From contig NZ_SRLH01000004.1 of the NCBI RefSeq assembly GCF_004745595.1, forward strand, positions 124,001 to 188,000: 64,000 bases of DNA. The letters are read 5' to 3'. The stretch's first letter is position 1. Each line of letters starts with the position of its first letter. The stretch is from Flavobacterium humi (GTDB taxonomy: Bacteria > Bacteroidota > Bacteroidia > Flavobacteriales > Flavobacteriaceae). Under the pieces are notes generated by a model that had not been told where the DNA came from, made no database searches, and saw only the letters and a list, made by a program, of their open reading frames with translations. Positions 9,047-16,822 of this stretch are shown here, one piece after another. Made by a program: the position numbers and the translations under genes.

Positions 9047-10099
9047 ATGAAGAACCTTTCCTGGTTTAATAAGCTCGCCTTTTTCTGTAATATAGTACTT
9101 ACTGTATTAACTTTCCTTGCGTATGTTTTGCCATTCCTGGCACCTACGTGGTTTCCGTTTTTATCGGTATTGACACTTATTTTGCCTTTGTTTTTAATAC
9201 TCAACGCCCTGTTTTTCATGTATTGGTTCATCCAGTTCAAGCGGCAGATGATCCTTTCGGGACTAGTGCTTCTTTTGGGGATTACTTTTATCAACAAATT
9301 TTATAAATTCTCTTCCAAAAACATTGAAACCTCCGATAAGGATTTTATCGTCATGAGTTATAATGTTCGTTTATTGAATCTATTTAATTGGATACCAAGA
9401 GATAACGTTGCGGAAGACATCCTGCATTTTGTAAACGAGAATAACCCTGATATCCTTTGCATACAAGAATATTCCACTTCGGCTTCGGCCAAAATCGACC
9501 TGAAAATATACCCCTACCGGGCGATTTTTATGAAAGGCGATAAAATAAAAACCGGGAATGCCATATTCTCGAAATTCCCGATTGTCAATGAAGGCAAAAT
9601 AGAGTTCCCAAAATCCAATAACGATGCGATTTTTGCAGATATCAAAATCGGGAAAGACCTTGTGCGGGTGTATAACATCCACTTGCAATCGATCAAGATT
9701 TCGCCGGATGTCAGTGAAATATCCGAGAACGTAGAAGGAATCAACCAGCAAAAATCACAACAGATTTTCAAAAGGATCAGCGAAGCATTCAAAAAGCAAC
9801 AGCAGCAGGCAGAGATCATCATGGACCATAAAAAAGGCTGTAAATACCCGTTGGTTATTTGCGGAGACATGAACAACAGCGCCTTTTCCTATGTATACCG
9901 AGGCATCAAGGGCGATCTCCAGGATTGTTTCGAACAGGCCGGAAAAGGTTTTGGACAAACTTATAATTTCAGGTATTACCCGGCGCGCATCGATTATATT
10001 TTTGCCGGCAATAACATGAGGGTCAAAAGCTTTACCAATTTCCCGGATTTCGTCAATTCAGACCATTTGCCGGTCATGACCAGATTGGCTATCGAATAA
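9047..10099 (+). CDS. Membrane-anchored endonuclease/exonuclease/phosphatase-family protein
   Basis: A 350-residue protein with about three N-terminal membrane segments (10-90) and a C-terminal EEP (DNase I-like) domain. The metal and phosphate-binding motifs are present in order: MSYNVRLLN, ILCIQE, VYNIHLQS, ICGDMNNS, RIDYIF and SDHLPV. Such proteins hydrolyse phosphodiester or phosphate-ester bonds; the real substrate (nucleic acid, lipid or inositol phosphate) cannot be told from sequence. The active domain would face the periplasm or the cytoplasm depending on the number of helices, which I cannot fix. It is the last + strand gene before the minus-strand wbqC-lepB block. Confidence 0.88.
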   Translation: MKNLSWFNKLAFFCNIVLTVLTFLAYVLPFLAPTWFPFLSVLTLILPLFLILNALFFMYWFIQFKRQMILSGLVLLLGITFINKFYKFSSKNIETSDKDFIVMSYNVRLLNLFNWIPRDNVAEDILHFVNENNPDILCIQEYSTSASAKIDLKIYPYRAIFMKGDKIKTGNAIFSKFPIVNEGKIEFPKSNNDAIFADIKIGKDLVRVYNIHLQSIKISPDVSEISENVEGINQQKSQQIFKRISEAFKKQQQQAEIIMDHKKGCKYPLVICGDMNNSAFSYVYRGIKGDLQDCFEQAGKGFGQTYNFRYYPARIDYIFAGNNMRVKSFTNFPDFVNSDHLPVMTRLAIE

Positions 10100-10107
10100 T
10101 AATCAGG

Positions 10108-10215
10108 GCGTTCCCTCCGTAAACTCCGGGCGGGCTATTCGTTGCAATCTGCCATTGCGTACGGCGGAGCCTTCCGCAATACCAGGATTTCCACTGCTAT
10201 CCCTAACGCGGCCAC
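10108..10215. repeat. GC-rich intergenic element with hairpin potential, possibly a dispersed repeat
   Basis: The stretch between the phosphodiesterase-type gene and the WbqC gene is noticeably more GC-rich than its surroundings. It contains a hairpin (GCGGA-GCCT-TCCGC, near 10172-10185, flanked by TTGCG and CGCAA) and the string CCACTGCTATCCCTAACGC. I remember similar strings as recurrent intergenic elements in Flavobacterium genomes, but only one copy is present in this window, so its repeat nature is not shown here. No gene is visible in it. Confidence 0.35.
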
Positions 10216-10256
10216 TGCTGTGCAAACGAATTCTTTACATTAAAACGAAAAAGGAA

Positions 10257-10868
10257 TTAAAGGCTTTGATTCTTGAGGTAATCCAGGGCAAAACGCCCCT
10301 CGTTAAACAACAGGTCAAGGATGCTGAGATTATTCAGGTAACCGTGTTTTTCTTCAAAAACCTGCGTGTAAGGTTCAAATACATGAGTGTCTTTTTTGCC
10401 GTTGGCCAAGTGGCGGAAGTCCTTGAAACCTGGAACTTCATGGAAATATTCCATTGTTTTCTGACCTTCAAATTTGAAACCGAGGCATTTGGATACCACT
10501 TCTATGGTTTCAAAATTCAAATCCATCAAAAAAGTATGCTTTTTGGTAAAGATAGGCGCAATAGTATCTTCGTAATATTCAAAAAAAGGAGAAGTCCTAT
10601 AGGCGGCCTCCAATGATTTGAAATGCTGTTTCTGCCAGTCAAAAGCAGTCTCCAGGCGTACATCTTTTGTTTTCTGATGCAACTCTTTGGAATGCTTGAT
10701 AGGAATATTCAATAGTTGGATGCCGTTTGGGCTGTAAATATACATCCTGTTCCGGTTGGTTTGTTTCTGGAAATTGTCTTCCATTTCAAAAGTAACCGAA
10801 TCAGCTTTTGCCATCGCCGCAAAATGGCTTATTGACGGGAAATAAGTAGGATGTACTAAAATGTCCAT
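10257..10868 (-). CDS. WbqC-family protein
   Basis: A 203-residue soluble protein of the WbqC-like family (opening MDILVHPTYFPS, then NRMYIYSPNG and LNIPIKH). The family occurs in polysaccharide and sugar-nucleotide gene clusters, but its reaction is not established. The start at 10868 is preferred over one 51 bases earlier, because the longer version would run into the end of lepB and adds residues unlike the family. The gene begins 4 bases after the lepB stop, so the two are very probably co-transcribed. Confidence 0.85.
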   Translation of the reverse strand: MDILVHPTYFPSISHFAAMAKADSVTFEMEDNFQKQTNRNRMYIYSPNGIQLLNIPIKHSKELHQKTKDVRLETAFDWQKQHFKSLEAAYRTSPFFEYYEDTIAPIFTKKHTFLMDLNFETIEVVSKCLGFKFEGQKTMEYFHEVPGFKDFRHLANGKKDTHVFEPYTQVFEEKHGYLNNLSILDLLFNEGRFALDYLKNQSL

Positions 10869-10872
10869 GGTA

Positions 10873-12429
10873 TTAATCAATTGGTGTATTGGATGCTTTC
10901 TTTTTCCTGAAATAATCAAAACCGAACCAAATCGCTAAAAGAATAAGGAAATACTTAAAGTAGGAAACCGGCTGTCCGTCTCCGCCAACCGTACAGAACA
11001 ACCTGTTCCAACGGATTTTTTTCATAGGGCTTCCCCAGTTAAGGTTAGGGTCAATGCTCCACCAGATGAAGACCGGTTTGCCCACAACATGGTCGTACGG
11101 GACAAATCCCCAATAGCGGCTATCCTCCGAGTTATGGCGGTTGTCTCCCATCATCCAGTAATAATCCTGCTGGAAAGTATAGTTGATGGCAGGTTTGCCA
11201 TTTACATAAATCTGGCCTTCTTTTTCTTCCAGGGTGTTATGCTCGTATACGGTAATCAACCTTCTGTAAAATGGCAGCGATTCCTTGTTCAGGGCCAATG
11301 TTTTCCCTTTTGCCGGAATGTAAATCGGGCCGTAATTGTCCTGGCTCCAGTTTTGGTTGTGCGGGAAAAGCCTTTTGTCCGCTTCTGTTGCAATATTCTT
11401 TACAATCGATTTTACAATAGGGTTTTGCTTTAATTTTGCTGCGGATTCTTCCGTAACGGCCACAAAATAATATTCATTCGGGCGGCCGGTAGGATAAACA
11501 CCGTCCGTAATCTGCAGATCATACAGGTAATTCCCGTCTATGGACGACCCATCTGTCACGACTGTATACGAATATTGAGGTTTTGCCCTTTCCGGGAAAG
11601 CCAATCTTTTGTTGTCAATATAGACAACGCCGTTTTTTATCGAGACATTATCGCCAGGAACTCCAATACAGCGTTTTACATAGTTGGAACGTTTGTCCAG
11701 CGGTTTGTCAATATGTCTTTTTAAAGGATCGCGGAACTGGTATACCGTATCGGCCGGCCAGTTGAAAACAACAATATCGTTGCGTTTGATTTCGTCAAAG
11801 CCCGGAAAACGGAACGATGGCAATTGCGGCCAACTCAAATAGGATTTGGCCTTTACAAACGGAATACTGTCATGGACCATAGGTAGGGCCACAGCGGTTT
11901 TTGGTGTCCTCGGCCCGTAATGCAATTTGCTAACAAACAGGAAATCGCCAATTAGCAATGATTTTTCCAGCGATGAAGTAGGTATGTTAAAAGGTTGTAT
12001 TACATATGTATGGACAATCGTCGCCACTACAATAGCATACAATGCGGAACTGATAGTGTCCCCGGTTTTGGTCGTAGCGACTAAACTGCGGTCCCTTTTG
12101 TAGGTAACCTCTTCAAAATAATTGATATAATAAATGTAAAATCCAAGTGTCAGGACGCCAAGAAGTGTGTCTTTTGTTGTGTTTTTGCCAAAACTCCTCA
12201 ACGTTTCCACCCAAACGACAATAAACATGATTAAATTAACCACCGGTACAAATAATAACGCTGTCCACCAGGTAGGGCGGTTGATGATTTTCATCAAAAC
12301 AATCGCGTTATATACAGGAATAGCCGCTTCCCATGATTTCCTGCCTGCCTTTTCGTATAATTTCCATGTTCCCAGATAATGTACGATTTGAAGCGCCAGG
12401 AAAAATACAAACCATTGGAATAGTGTCAT
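10873..12429 (-). CDS. lepB: Signal peptidase I
   Basis: Signal peptidase I removes signal peptides from exported proteins at the outer face of the inner membrane. The catalytic Ser153 is in PTSSLEKSL, the general-base Lys252 in VKRCIGVPGD, and the family signature GDNRHNSEDSR begins at 428. The 518 residues are much longer than in E. coli (324): there is an N-terminal block of three or four membrane helices (1-110) before the usual anchor at about 130-147, and a long insert in the catalytic domain, both usual in Flavobacteria. It lies between dapB (upstream, 67 bases away) and the WbqC gene. Confidence 0.95.
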   Translation of the reverse strand: MTLFQWFVFFLALQIVHYLGTWKLYEKAGRKSWEAAIPVYNAIVLMKIINRPTWWTALLFVPVVNLIMFIVVWVETLRSFGKNTTKDTLLGVLTLGFYIYYINYFEEVTYKRDRSLVATTKTGDTISSALYAIVVATIVHTYVIQPFNIPTSSLEKSLLIGDFLFVSKLHYGPRTPKTAVALPMVHDSIPFVKAKSYLSWPQLPSFRFPGFDEIKRNDIVVFNWPADTVYQFRDPLKRHIDKPLDKRSNYVKRCIGVPGDNVSIKNGVVYIDNKRLAFPERAKPQYSYTVVTDGSSIDGNYLYDLQITDGVYPTGRPNEYYFVAVTEESAAKLKQNPIVKSIVKNIATEADKRLFPHNQNWSQDNYGPIYIPAKGKTLALNKESLPFYRRLITVYEHNTLEEKEGQIYVNGKPAINYTFQQDYYWMMGDNRHNSEDSRYWGFVPYDHVVGKPVFIWWSIDPNLNWGSPMKKIRWNRLFCTVGGDGQPVSYFKYFLILLAIWFGFDYFRKKKASNTPID

Positions 12430-12496
12430 TTTTGAAAAATTTAATCGTTTATGTGTTTATTAGTAGAGTTGGTTGTTTAATTGTTACCTAAAAAGC

Positions 12497-13201
12497 CTAT
12501 TTGTTTAGGTTCAAAACATCTTTCATGGTAAAAACCCCTTTTTTGTCCTGAAGCCATTCCGCTGCGATTACGGCGCCTAAGGCAAAACCTTCGCGATTGT
12601 GGGCGGTATGCTTGATTTCAATCTGATCTACTTCAGAGTCGTAGAATATACTGTGGGTTCCCGGGATATTTTCAATCCTTTTGGCATCTATGTAAATTTC
12701 GCCTGACTTAGGTTTTTCCATTGTCCAGTTGTTATAACCGGAATTTTCGATAATCCCTTTGGCCAAGGAGATAGCAGTTCCGCTTGGGGCATCCAGTTTT
12801 TGCGTATGGTGGATTTCTTCCATGGAAACGTTGTATTGCTTTAAACGGGACATCATTTTGGCCAGGTAATCATTCAATTCAAAGAAGATATTAACGCCAA
12901 GGCTGAAATTGGAACCGTATATGAAACTTCCGTTGGTGGCCTGGCAAAGAGCAGTCATTTCGTCGTAATGCTCCAGCCATCCGGTTGTGCCGCAAATCAC
13001 AGGGACGTTGGCTTTGAAACAGGCGGAAATATTATCTACTGCGCTGTCGGGAACACTGAAATCAATAGCTACATCAGCATCGGATAGGCCGTCATAGGAA
13101 TCAGTGCTTGATTTTCTGAGGACGATTTCATGACCGCGTTCCAAAGCAATCCTTTCGATTACTTTCCCCATTTTGCCATATCCTAAAAGTGCGATTTTCA
13201 T
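12497..13201 (-). CDS. dapB: 4-hydroxy-tetrahydrodipicolinate reductase
   Basis: DapB reduces 4-hydroxy-tetrahydrodipicolinate with NAD(P)H in the diaminopimelate/lysine pathway, supplying cell-wall precursors. The 234 residues carry the dinucleotide-binding LGYGKMGK (6-13), the CGTTGW segment (70-75) and the catalytic HHTQKLDAPSGTA (His131/132, Lys135). It is slightly shorter than the E. coli enzyme (273), as in other Bacteroidetes. DUF5683 lies 32 bases upstream and lepB 67 bases downstream in the same direction. Confidence 0.96.
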   Translation of the reverse strand: MKIALLGYGKMGKVIERIALERGHEIVLRKSSTDSYDGLSDADVAIDFSVPDSAVDNISACFKANVPVICGTTGWLEHYDEMTALCQATNGSFIYGSNFSLGVNIFFELNDYLAKMMSRLKQYNVSMEEIHHTQKLDAPSGTAISLAKGIIENSGYNNWTMEKPKSGEIYIDAKRIENIPGTHSIFYDSEVDQIEIKHTAHNREGFALGAVIAAEWLQDKKGVFTMKDVLNLNK

Positions 13202-13233
13202 TTATTCTCTGTTTTTGAATTGATCTGCCGATG

Positions 13234-13794
13234 CTAAAATTGATAATTGAGGGTTAGTCCCAGGTTTTGCTTATAGGTAAAGTCGTTTTGCTGGATTTCA
13301 GGCCTTACGGTCAGTTTTCCGTTAACGTTGAATTGCTGCAAATGGGCATCGACATTCGCATCAATAATATTTAAAATGTACAATCCCGCAGTAATCAGCA
13401 AAGAGAGGTCCTTGTTCCGCTGATGGAATTTTTGCGCATCGACCAATCTTGATTCCGATAGGATTCCCTGGAATTGGTCCGTACTGGCATCACCCAAAAG
13501 AAGGCGCTGTTTGTAGGCATCACGGTATTCGTTGTATTTTTTCTTATTCCAGGCATAGGCATAAATACCTGTTCCCATCGCCGCGTAGACGATAGGGATT
13601 TTCCAGTATTTTTTGTTGTATGCCTGCCCCAACCCCGGTAAAAGTGCCGAAAAGAATGCAGCTTTGGCCGGAGCCAAAGGGTTAATTTCGGTATGGACGG
13701 TGTCAGTGGCAATCAGTTTGATCTCATCTTGGCTAAATCCGGAAAAATTCCCGCAAATGATACAGAAGAGCAATATGTAGCACCAATTCTTCAC
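13234..13794 (-). CDS. DUF5683-family protein
   Basis: A 186-residue protein with an N-terminal signal peptide (about 1-21, GFSQ) and a conserved core containing SALLPGLGQAYNKKYWKIP and a membrane-like helix (IVYAAMGTGIYAYAW), typical of DUF5683. Its function is unknown; the family is exported and associated with the envelope. The reading frame starts with GTG, which overlaps the parB stop codon by one base (TAGTG), strongly suggesting translational coupling with parB. Confidence 0.82.
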   Translation of the reverse strand: MKNWCYILLFCIICGNFSGFSQDEIKLIATDTVHTEINPLAPAKAAFFSALLPGLGQAYNKKYWKIPIVYAAMGTGIYAYAWNKKKYNEYRDAYKQRLLLGDASTDQFQGILSESRLVDAQKFHQRNKDLSLLITAGLYILNIIDANVDAHLQQFNVNGKLTVRPEIQQNDFTYKQNLGLTLNYQF

Positions 13795-14696
13795 TAACCT
13801 TTTATCAGTTTGATTATACGGTTGAAATCCTCTTCCGACTGGAAAGGGATGCTGATTTTTCCTTTACCGTTCCCGGCAATCTTAACGTCTATTTTAGCAC
13901 CGAAATAATCATTGATCGATTGTACTTCCATATCGTCAACTTCAAAAGAAGAAGTAGCCCTTGTCGCAGAAGCTGCTTTTGGCTTGGCTCCTTCCTGGTA
14001 ATTCTTAACCAAAGCTTCCGTTTCACGCACCGATAGGTTCTGGCTCACGATTTTTTGGTAGATATCGGTCTGGACGTCATGGCTTTCCACATTGATAATG
14101 GCACGCCCGTGTCCCATAGAAATAAAGCCGTCACGGATTCCGGTCTGGATAATCGGGTCCAATTTTAACAAACGCAGGTAATTGGCAACAGTAGAACGTT
14201 TTTTTCCTACACGGTCGCTCATTTGCTCTTGTGTTAGTTGGATTTCATCAATAAGGCGCTGGTATGATAAGGCAATTTCAATTGGGTCAAGGTCATGGCG
14301 TTGGATGTTCTCCACCAAGGCCATAGTCAAGGATTCGTTATCATCAGCCAAACGGATATAAGCAGGCACGGTTTTTAACCCGACGATTTTTGAGGCACGC
14401 AAACGACGTTCTCCGGAAATCAACTGGTATTTGTTGAAGTCCATCTTACGAACCGTAATAGGTTGTATTACACCTAATTCACGGATAGAAGTAGCCAGTT
14501 CCTGCAATGATTCCTCATTGAAATTCGTCCTTGGCTGAAAAGGGTTGATCTCGATAGACTCGATTTCGAGTTCGATGATATTCCCTACTACTTTGTCTGC
14601 ATTTTTATCGGTTACTGATTTAATATCATTTTCAGGATCTTTCAGTAAAGCTGACAATCCTCTTCCCATTGCTTGTTTTTTCACCGCTTGTGCCAT
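13794..14696 (-). CDS. parB: Chromosome-partitioning protein ParB
   Basis: ParB binds parS sites near the origin, spreads as a CTP-dependent clamp and stimulates ParA to segregate chromosomes. The 300 residues show the N-terminal ParB/Srx-like domain with NPFQPR (51-56) and GERRLRA (95-101), the central helix-turn-helix (about 155-215) and a C-terminal dimerisation segment (about 245-300). parA lies immediately upstream with a 7-base gap and DUF5683 overlaps downstream. No sequence close to the well-known parS palindrome TGTTTCACGTGAAACA was noticed in the window. Confidence 0.96.
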   Translation of the reverse strand: MAQAVKKQAMGRGLSALLKDPENDIKSVTDKNADKVVGNIIELEIESIEINPFQPRTNFNEESLQELATSIRELGVIQPITVRKMDFNKYQLISGERRLRASKIVGLKTVPAYIRLADDNESLTMALVENIQRHDLDPIEIALSYQRLIDEIQLTQEQMSDRVGKKRSTVANYLRLLKLDPIIQTGIRDGFISMGHGRAIINVESHDVQTDIYQKIVSQNLSVRETEALVKNYQEGAKPKAASATRATSSFEVDDMEVQSINDYFGAKIDVKIAGNGKGKISIPFQSEEDFNRIIKLIKG

Positions 14697-14703
14697 ATAT
14701 TAA

Positions 14704-15468
14704 TTAGCTGTTTTTCTTAATAATCTCTTCTGCAAGTTGTAAATAATTCGTTGCTCCTTTGCTTGTCGCATCGTAATTGATGATGCTTTCGCCGTAACTT
14801 GGCGCTTCGCTCAACTTGATATTTCTTTGTATTACGGTTTCAAAAACCATATTGTTGAAGTGTTTCTGCACTTCTTCCACCACCTGGTTCGACAATCTCA
14901 AACGGGAATCGTACATGGTTAGCAATAAGCCTTCGATGTCCAGTTCCGGATTGTGTATTTTCTGCACACTTTTAATGGTGTTCAATAATTTTCCTAATCC
15001 TTCCAAGGCGAAATATTCACATTGGATAGGAATCACGACACTATCTGCGGCAGTCAGCGCGTTCAATGTCAATAATCCCAATGACGGGGCACAATCGATG
15101 ATGATGTAGTCGTATTGGTCTTTAATGGAAGCCAAGGTCTGTTTCAACATATATTCCCTGTTTTCCTTGTCGACCAATTCAATTTCGATGGCCACCAAAT
15201 CAATATGGGCTGCTATCAGGTCCACGTTAGGGGCCGTTGTTTTTAAAATAGCCTCTTCCGGTTTATGGCTGTGTTCCAGGATCTGGTAGGTGCCTATTTC
15301 GATGCTGTCGATATCAAGGCCCAGTCCCGAACTGGCATTGGCCTGTGGGTCAGCATCTATTAATAAGACCTTTTTCTCTAAAACACCTAGTGATGCAGCT
15401 AAATTTATAGAAGTAGTCGTTTTCCCGACACCACCTTTTTGATTAGCGATTGCGATGATTTTGCCCAT
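14704..15468 (-). CDS. parA: Chromosome-partitioning ATPase ParA (Soj family)
   Basis: ParA is a nucleoid-binding ATPase that moves ParB-parS complexes. The 254 residues begin with the deviant Walker A motif KGGVGKTTT (11-19), followed by LLIDADPQANAS (Walker A'), and YIIIDCAPSLGLLTLNAL (Walker B region). The length fits a chromosomal Soj-type protein without an N-terminal DNA-binding domain. It is the first gene of the parA-parB-DUF5683 operon, and a leader with strong inverted-repeat potential lies upstream at 15541-15615. Confidence 0.96.
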   Translation of the reverse strand: MGKIIAIANQKGGVGKTTTSINLAASLGVLEKKVLLIDADPQANASSGLGLDIDSIEIGTYQILEHSHKPEEAILKTTAPNVDLIAAHIDLVAIEIELVDKENREYMLKQTLASIKDQYDYIIIDCAPSLGLLTLNALTAADSVVIPIQCEYFALEGLGKLLNTIKSVQKIHNPELDIEGLLLTMYDSRLRLSNQVVEEVQKHFNNMVFETVIQRNIKLSEAPSYGESIINYDATSKGATNYLQLAEEIIKKNS

Positions 15469-15540
15469 TTGATTTTTGAAATTTTGAGCCGTAAAAATAC
15501 AATTATTTATGGGTTTTGAAAATCTTATTTGTTAACAATT

Positions 15541-15615
15541 GTGTAAACTTTGCTTTCAGGCGATCCGCAATTGGATCCTGTTTGCAGAATGCTGAAATCC
15601 GGCGCAGTTTTACAC
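15541..15615 (-). other. Nested inverted repeats in the parA leader, possible structured RNA
   Basis: The 75 bases upstream of parA fold on paper into a closed, cloverleaf-like arrangement: an outer stem (15541-15549 with 15606-15615, one bulged base), an inner stem (15554-15559 with 15592-15597), a hairpin (15562-15566 with 15573-15577) and a smaller hairpin at 15576-15589 that partly competes with it. One extra pair forms only in the minus-strand RNA, which is the direction of parA. It lacks tRNA hallmarks such as a GTTC arm. It could be a leader structure, a small RNA or a binding site. Confidence 0.35.
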
Positions 15616-15642
15616 GGTTTTTCATCAGAAAGGAAATTTCAT

Positions 15643-15680
15643 AAAAAAAGCCGGACTAAATTTCTTTACTCCAGCCTTTT
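15643..15680 (-). terminator. Terminator of the SDR gene
   Basis: Read on the minus strand, an arm (AAAAGGCTGGA) pairs with TCCGGCTTTT with one bulge and one G-T pair and runs into seven T. It lies just downstream of the SDR gene stop. Confidence 0.7.
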
Positions 15681-15723
15681 CCTATCAACTAGTAACTAAA
15701 ATTCTTGGTAAAACCTGAAGGAA

Positions 15724-16605
15724 CTATTTGTTTCCTTTCGATTTGATCATCATCTCGAGCATGTCCCATAATTCATCAGGAACAGCTTCCAGCAAATTGA
15801 ACTGCCCGGCCCCCTGTAGCCATTCGCCTCCGTCGATTGTGACCACTTCCCCGTTTATATAAGCTGAAAAATCGGAAACCAGGTAAGCAGCCAAATTGGC
15901 CAATTCCTGATGGTCTCCAACACGTTTCAGAGGTACTTTTTTAGACAAATCAAATTTTTCCTTTAAATCACCCGGCAATAACCTGTCCCATGCCCCTTTG
16001 GTCGGAAATGGGCCCGGAGCGATAGCATTCATACGGATTCCGTATTTTGCCCACTCAACAGCTAAACTCCTGGTCATGGCCAAAACTCCAGCTTTTGCCG
16101 TAGCGCTCGGTACTACGTACGCCGAACCGGTCCAGGCATAAGTGGTAACAATATTCAAAACGTTGCAATTGGTTTGTTTGGCATCAATCCAGTGTTTACC
16201 AAAGGCTAACGTACAATTTTTGGATCCTTTCAAAACAATATCTATTATGGTGTCCCATGCATTTGCAGACAATCTTTCAGTTGGGGAAATGAAGTTCCCG
16301 GCAGCATTATTAAGTAAAACATCCACTTTTCCGTAGGCTTTCAAAACTTCGGCCAGCATAGCTTCCACCTGGTCGTAATGGCGGACATCGCATTGCAGCG
16401 GCAGGCATTTCCCACCGGTTTCAGTTTCCAGTTCTGAAGCAGTGGTTTGCAGTTTTTCCAAATCGCGGGAAGTGATGGCCACCTTGGCGCCCAATTCCAT
16501 GAAATATTTGGTCATGGCTTTACCCAAACCGCTTCCTCCACCGGTTACTACAATAACTTTATCTGAAAGTGCATTATCACGAAGCATTTTTGCTGAAAAA
16601 TTCAT
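15724..16605 (-). CDS. SDR oxidoreductase, 2,4-dienoyl-CoA reductase-like
   Basis: A 293-residue NAD(P)-dependent short-chain dehydrogenase/reductase. The Rossmann motif TGGGSGLGKA is at 21-30 and LLNNAAGNFISP marks the NNAG region. The usual catalytic YxxxK is missing: the Lys in SATAKAG has Ser four residues before it, which, together with NNAAGNF and APGPF, matches the 2,4-dienoyl-CoA reductase branch that acts in the oxidation of unsaturated fatty acids. A terminator follows, and a 12-base perfect palindrome lies about 45 bases upstream, so the gene appears to be transcribed alone. Confidence 0.82.
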   Translation of the reverse strand: MNFSAKMLRDNALSDKVIVVTGGGSGLGKAMTKYFMELGAKVAITSRDLEKLQTTASELETETGGKCLPLQCDVRHYDQVEAMLAEVLKAYGKVDVLLNNAAGNFISPTERLSANAWDTIIDIVLKGSKNCTLAFGKHWIDAKQTNCNVLNIVTTYAWTGSAYVVPSATAKAGVLAMTRSLAVEWAKYGIRMNAIAPGPFPTKGAWDRLLPGDLKEKFDLSKKVPLKRVGDHQELANLAAYLVSDFSAYINGEVVTIDGGEWLQGAGQFNLLEAVPDELWDMLEMMIKSKGNK

Positions 16606-16649
16606 AGTTTATTTTTTTAGAAAAAGTAAAAGTAATTAAAATAATTTGG

Positions 16650-16661
16650 TATGCATGCATA
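16650..16661. promoter_or_regulatory. 12-base perfect palindrome upstream of the SDR gene
   Basis: TATGCATGCATA is a perfect palindrome located 45-56 bases upstream of the SDR start codon and about 160 bases from the divergent VIT-domain gene. It could be an operator for a dimeric regulator. AT-rich intergenic DNA makes such palindromes fairly easy to find by chance. Confidence 0.3.
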
Positions 16662-16822
16662 ATAAAAAAATATTTCAGGAATTAATGATGATATTTTGTT
16701 TTTTAAGCTCCGAATGCCTGTATTTGCAGTCAAGCTGAAAAAAAACGGGAATCTTTCCCAACCTTTTCCGCCCAAAGGCACTCTATAAGGATATAAGGAA
16801 TTTGAAACCAAAAAAATAAACT

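Noticed and set aside
10155-10616. A 153-codon + strand frame opposite the WbqC gene
   Set aside because: It lies antisense to a well-supported gene and has low-complexity, aromatic-rich residues without any family pattern.
15541-15615. A tRNA gene upstream of parA
   Set aside because: The shape is cloverleaf-like, but there is no T-arm GTTC, no CCA-type end and no usable anticodon loop of the right size.
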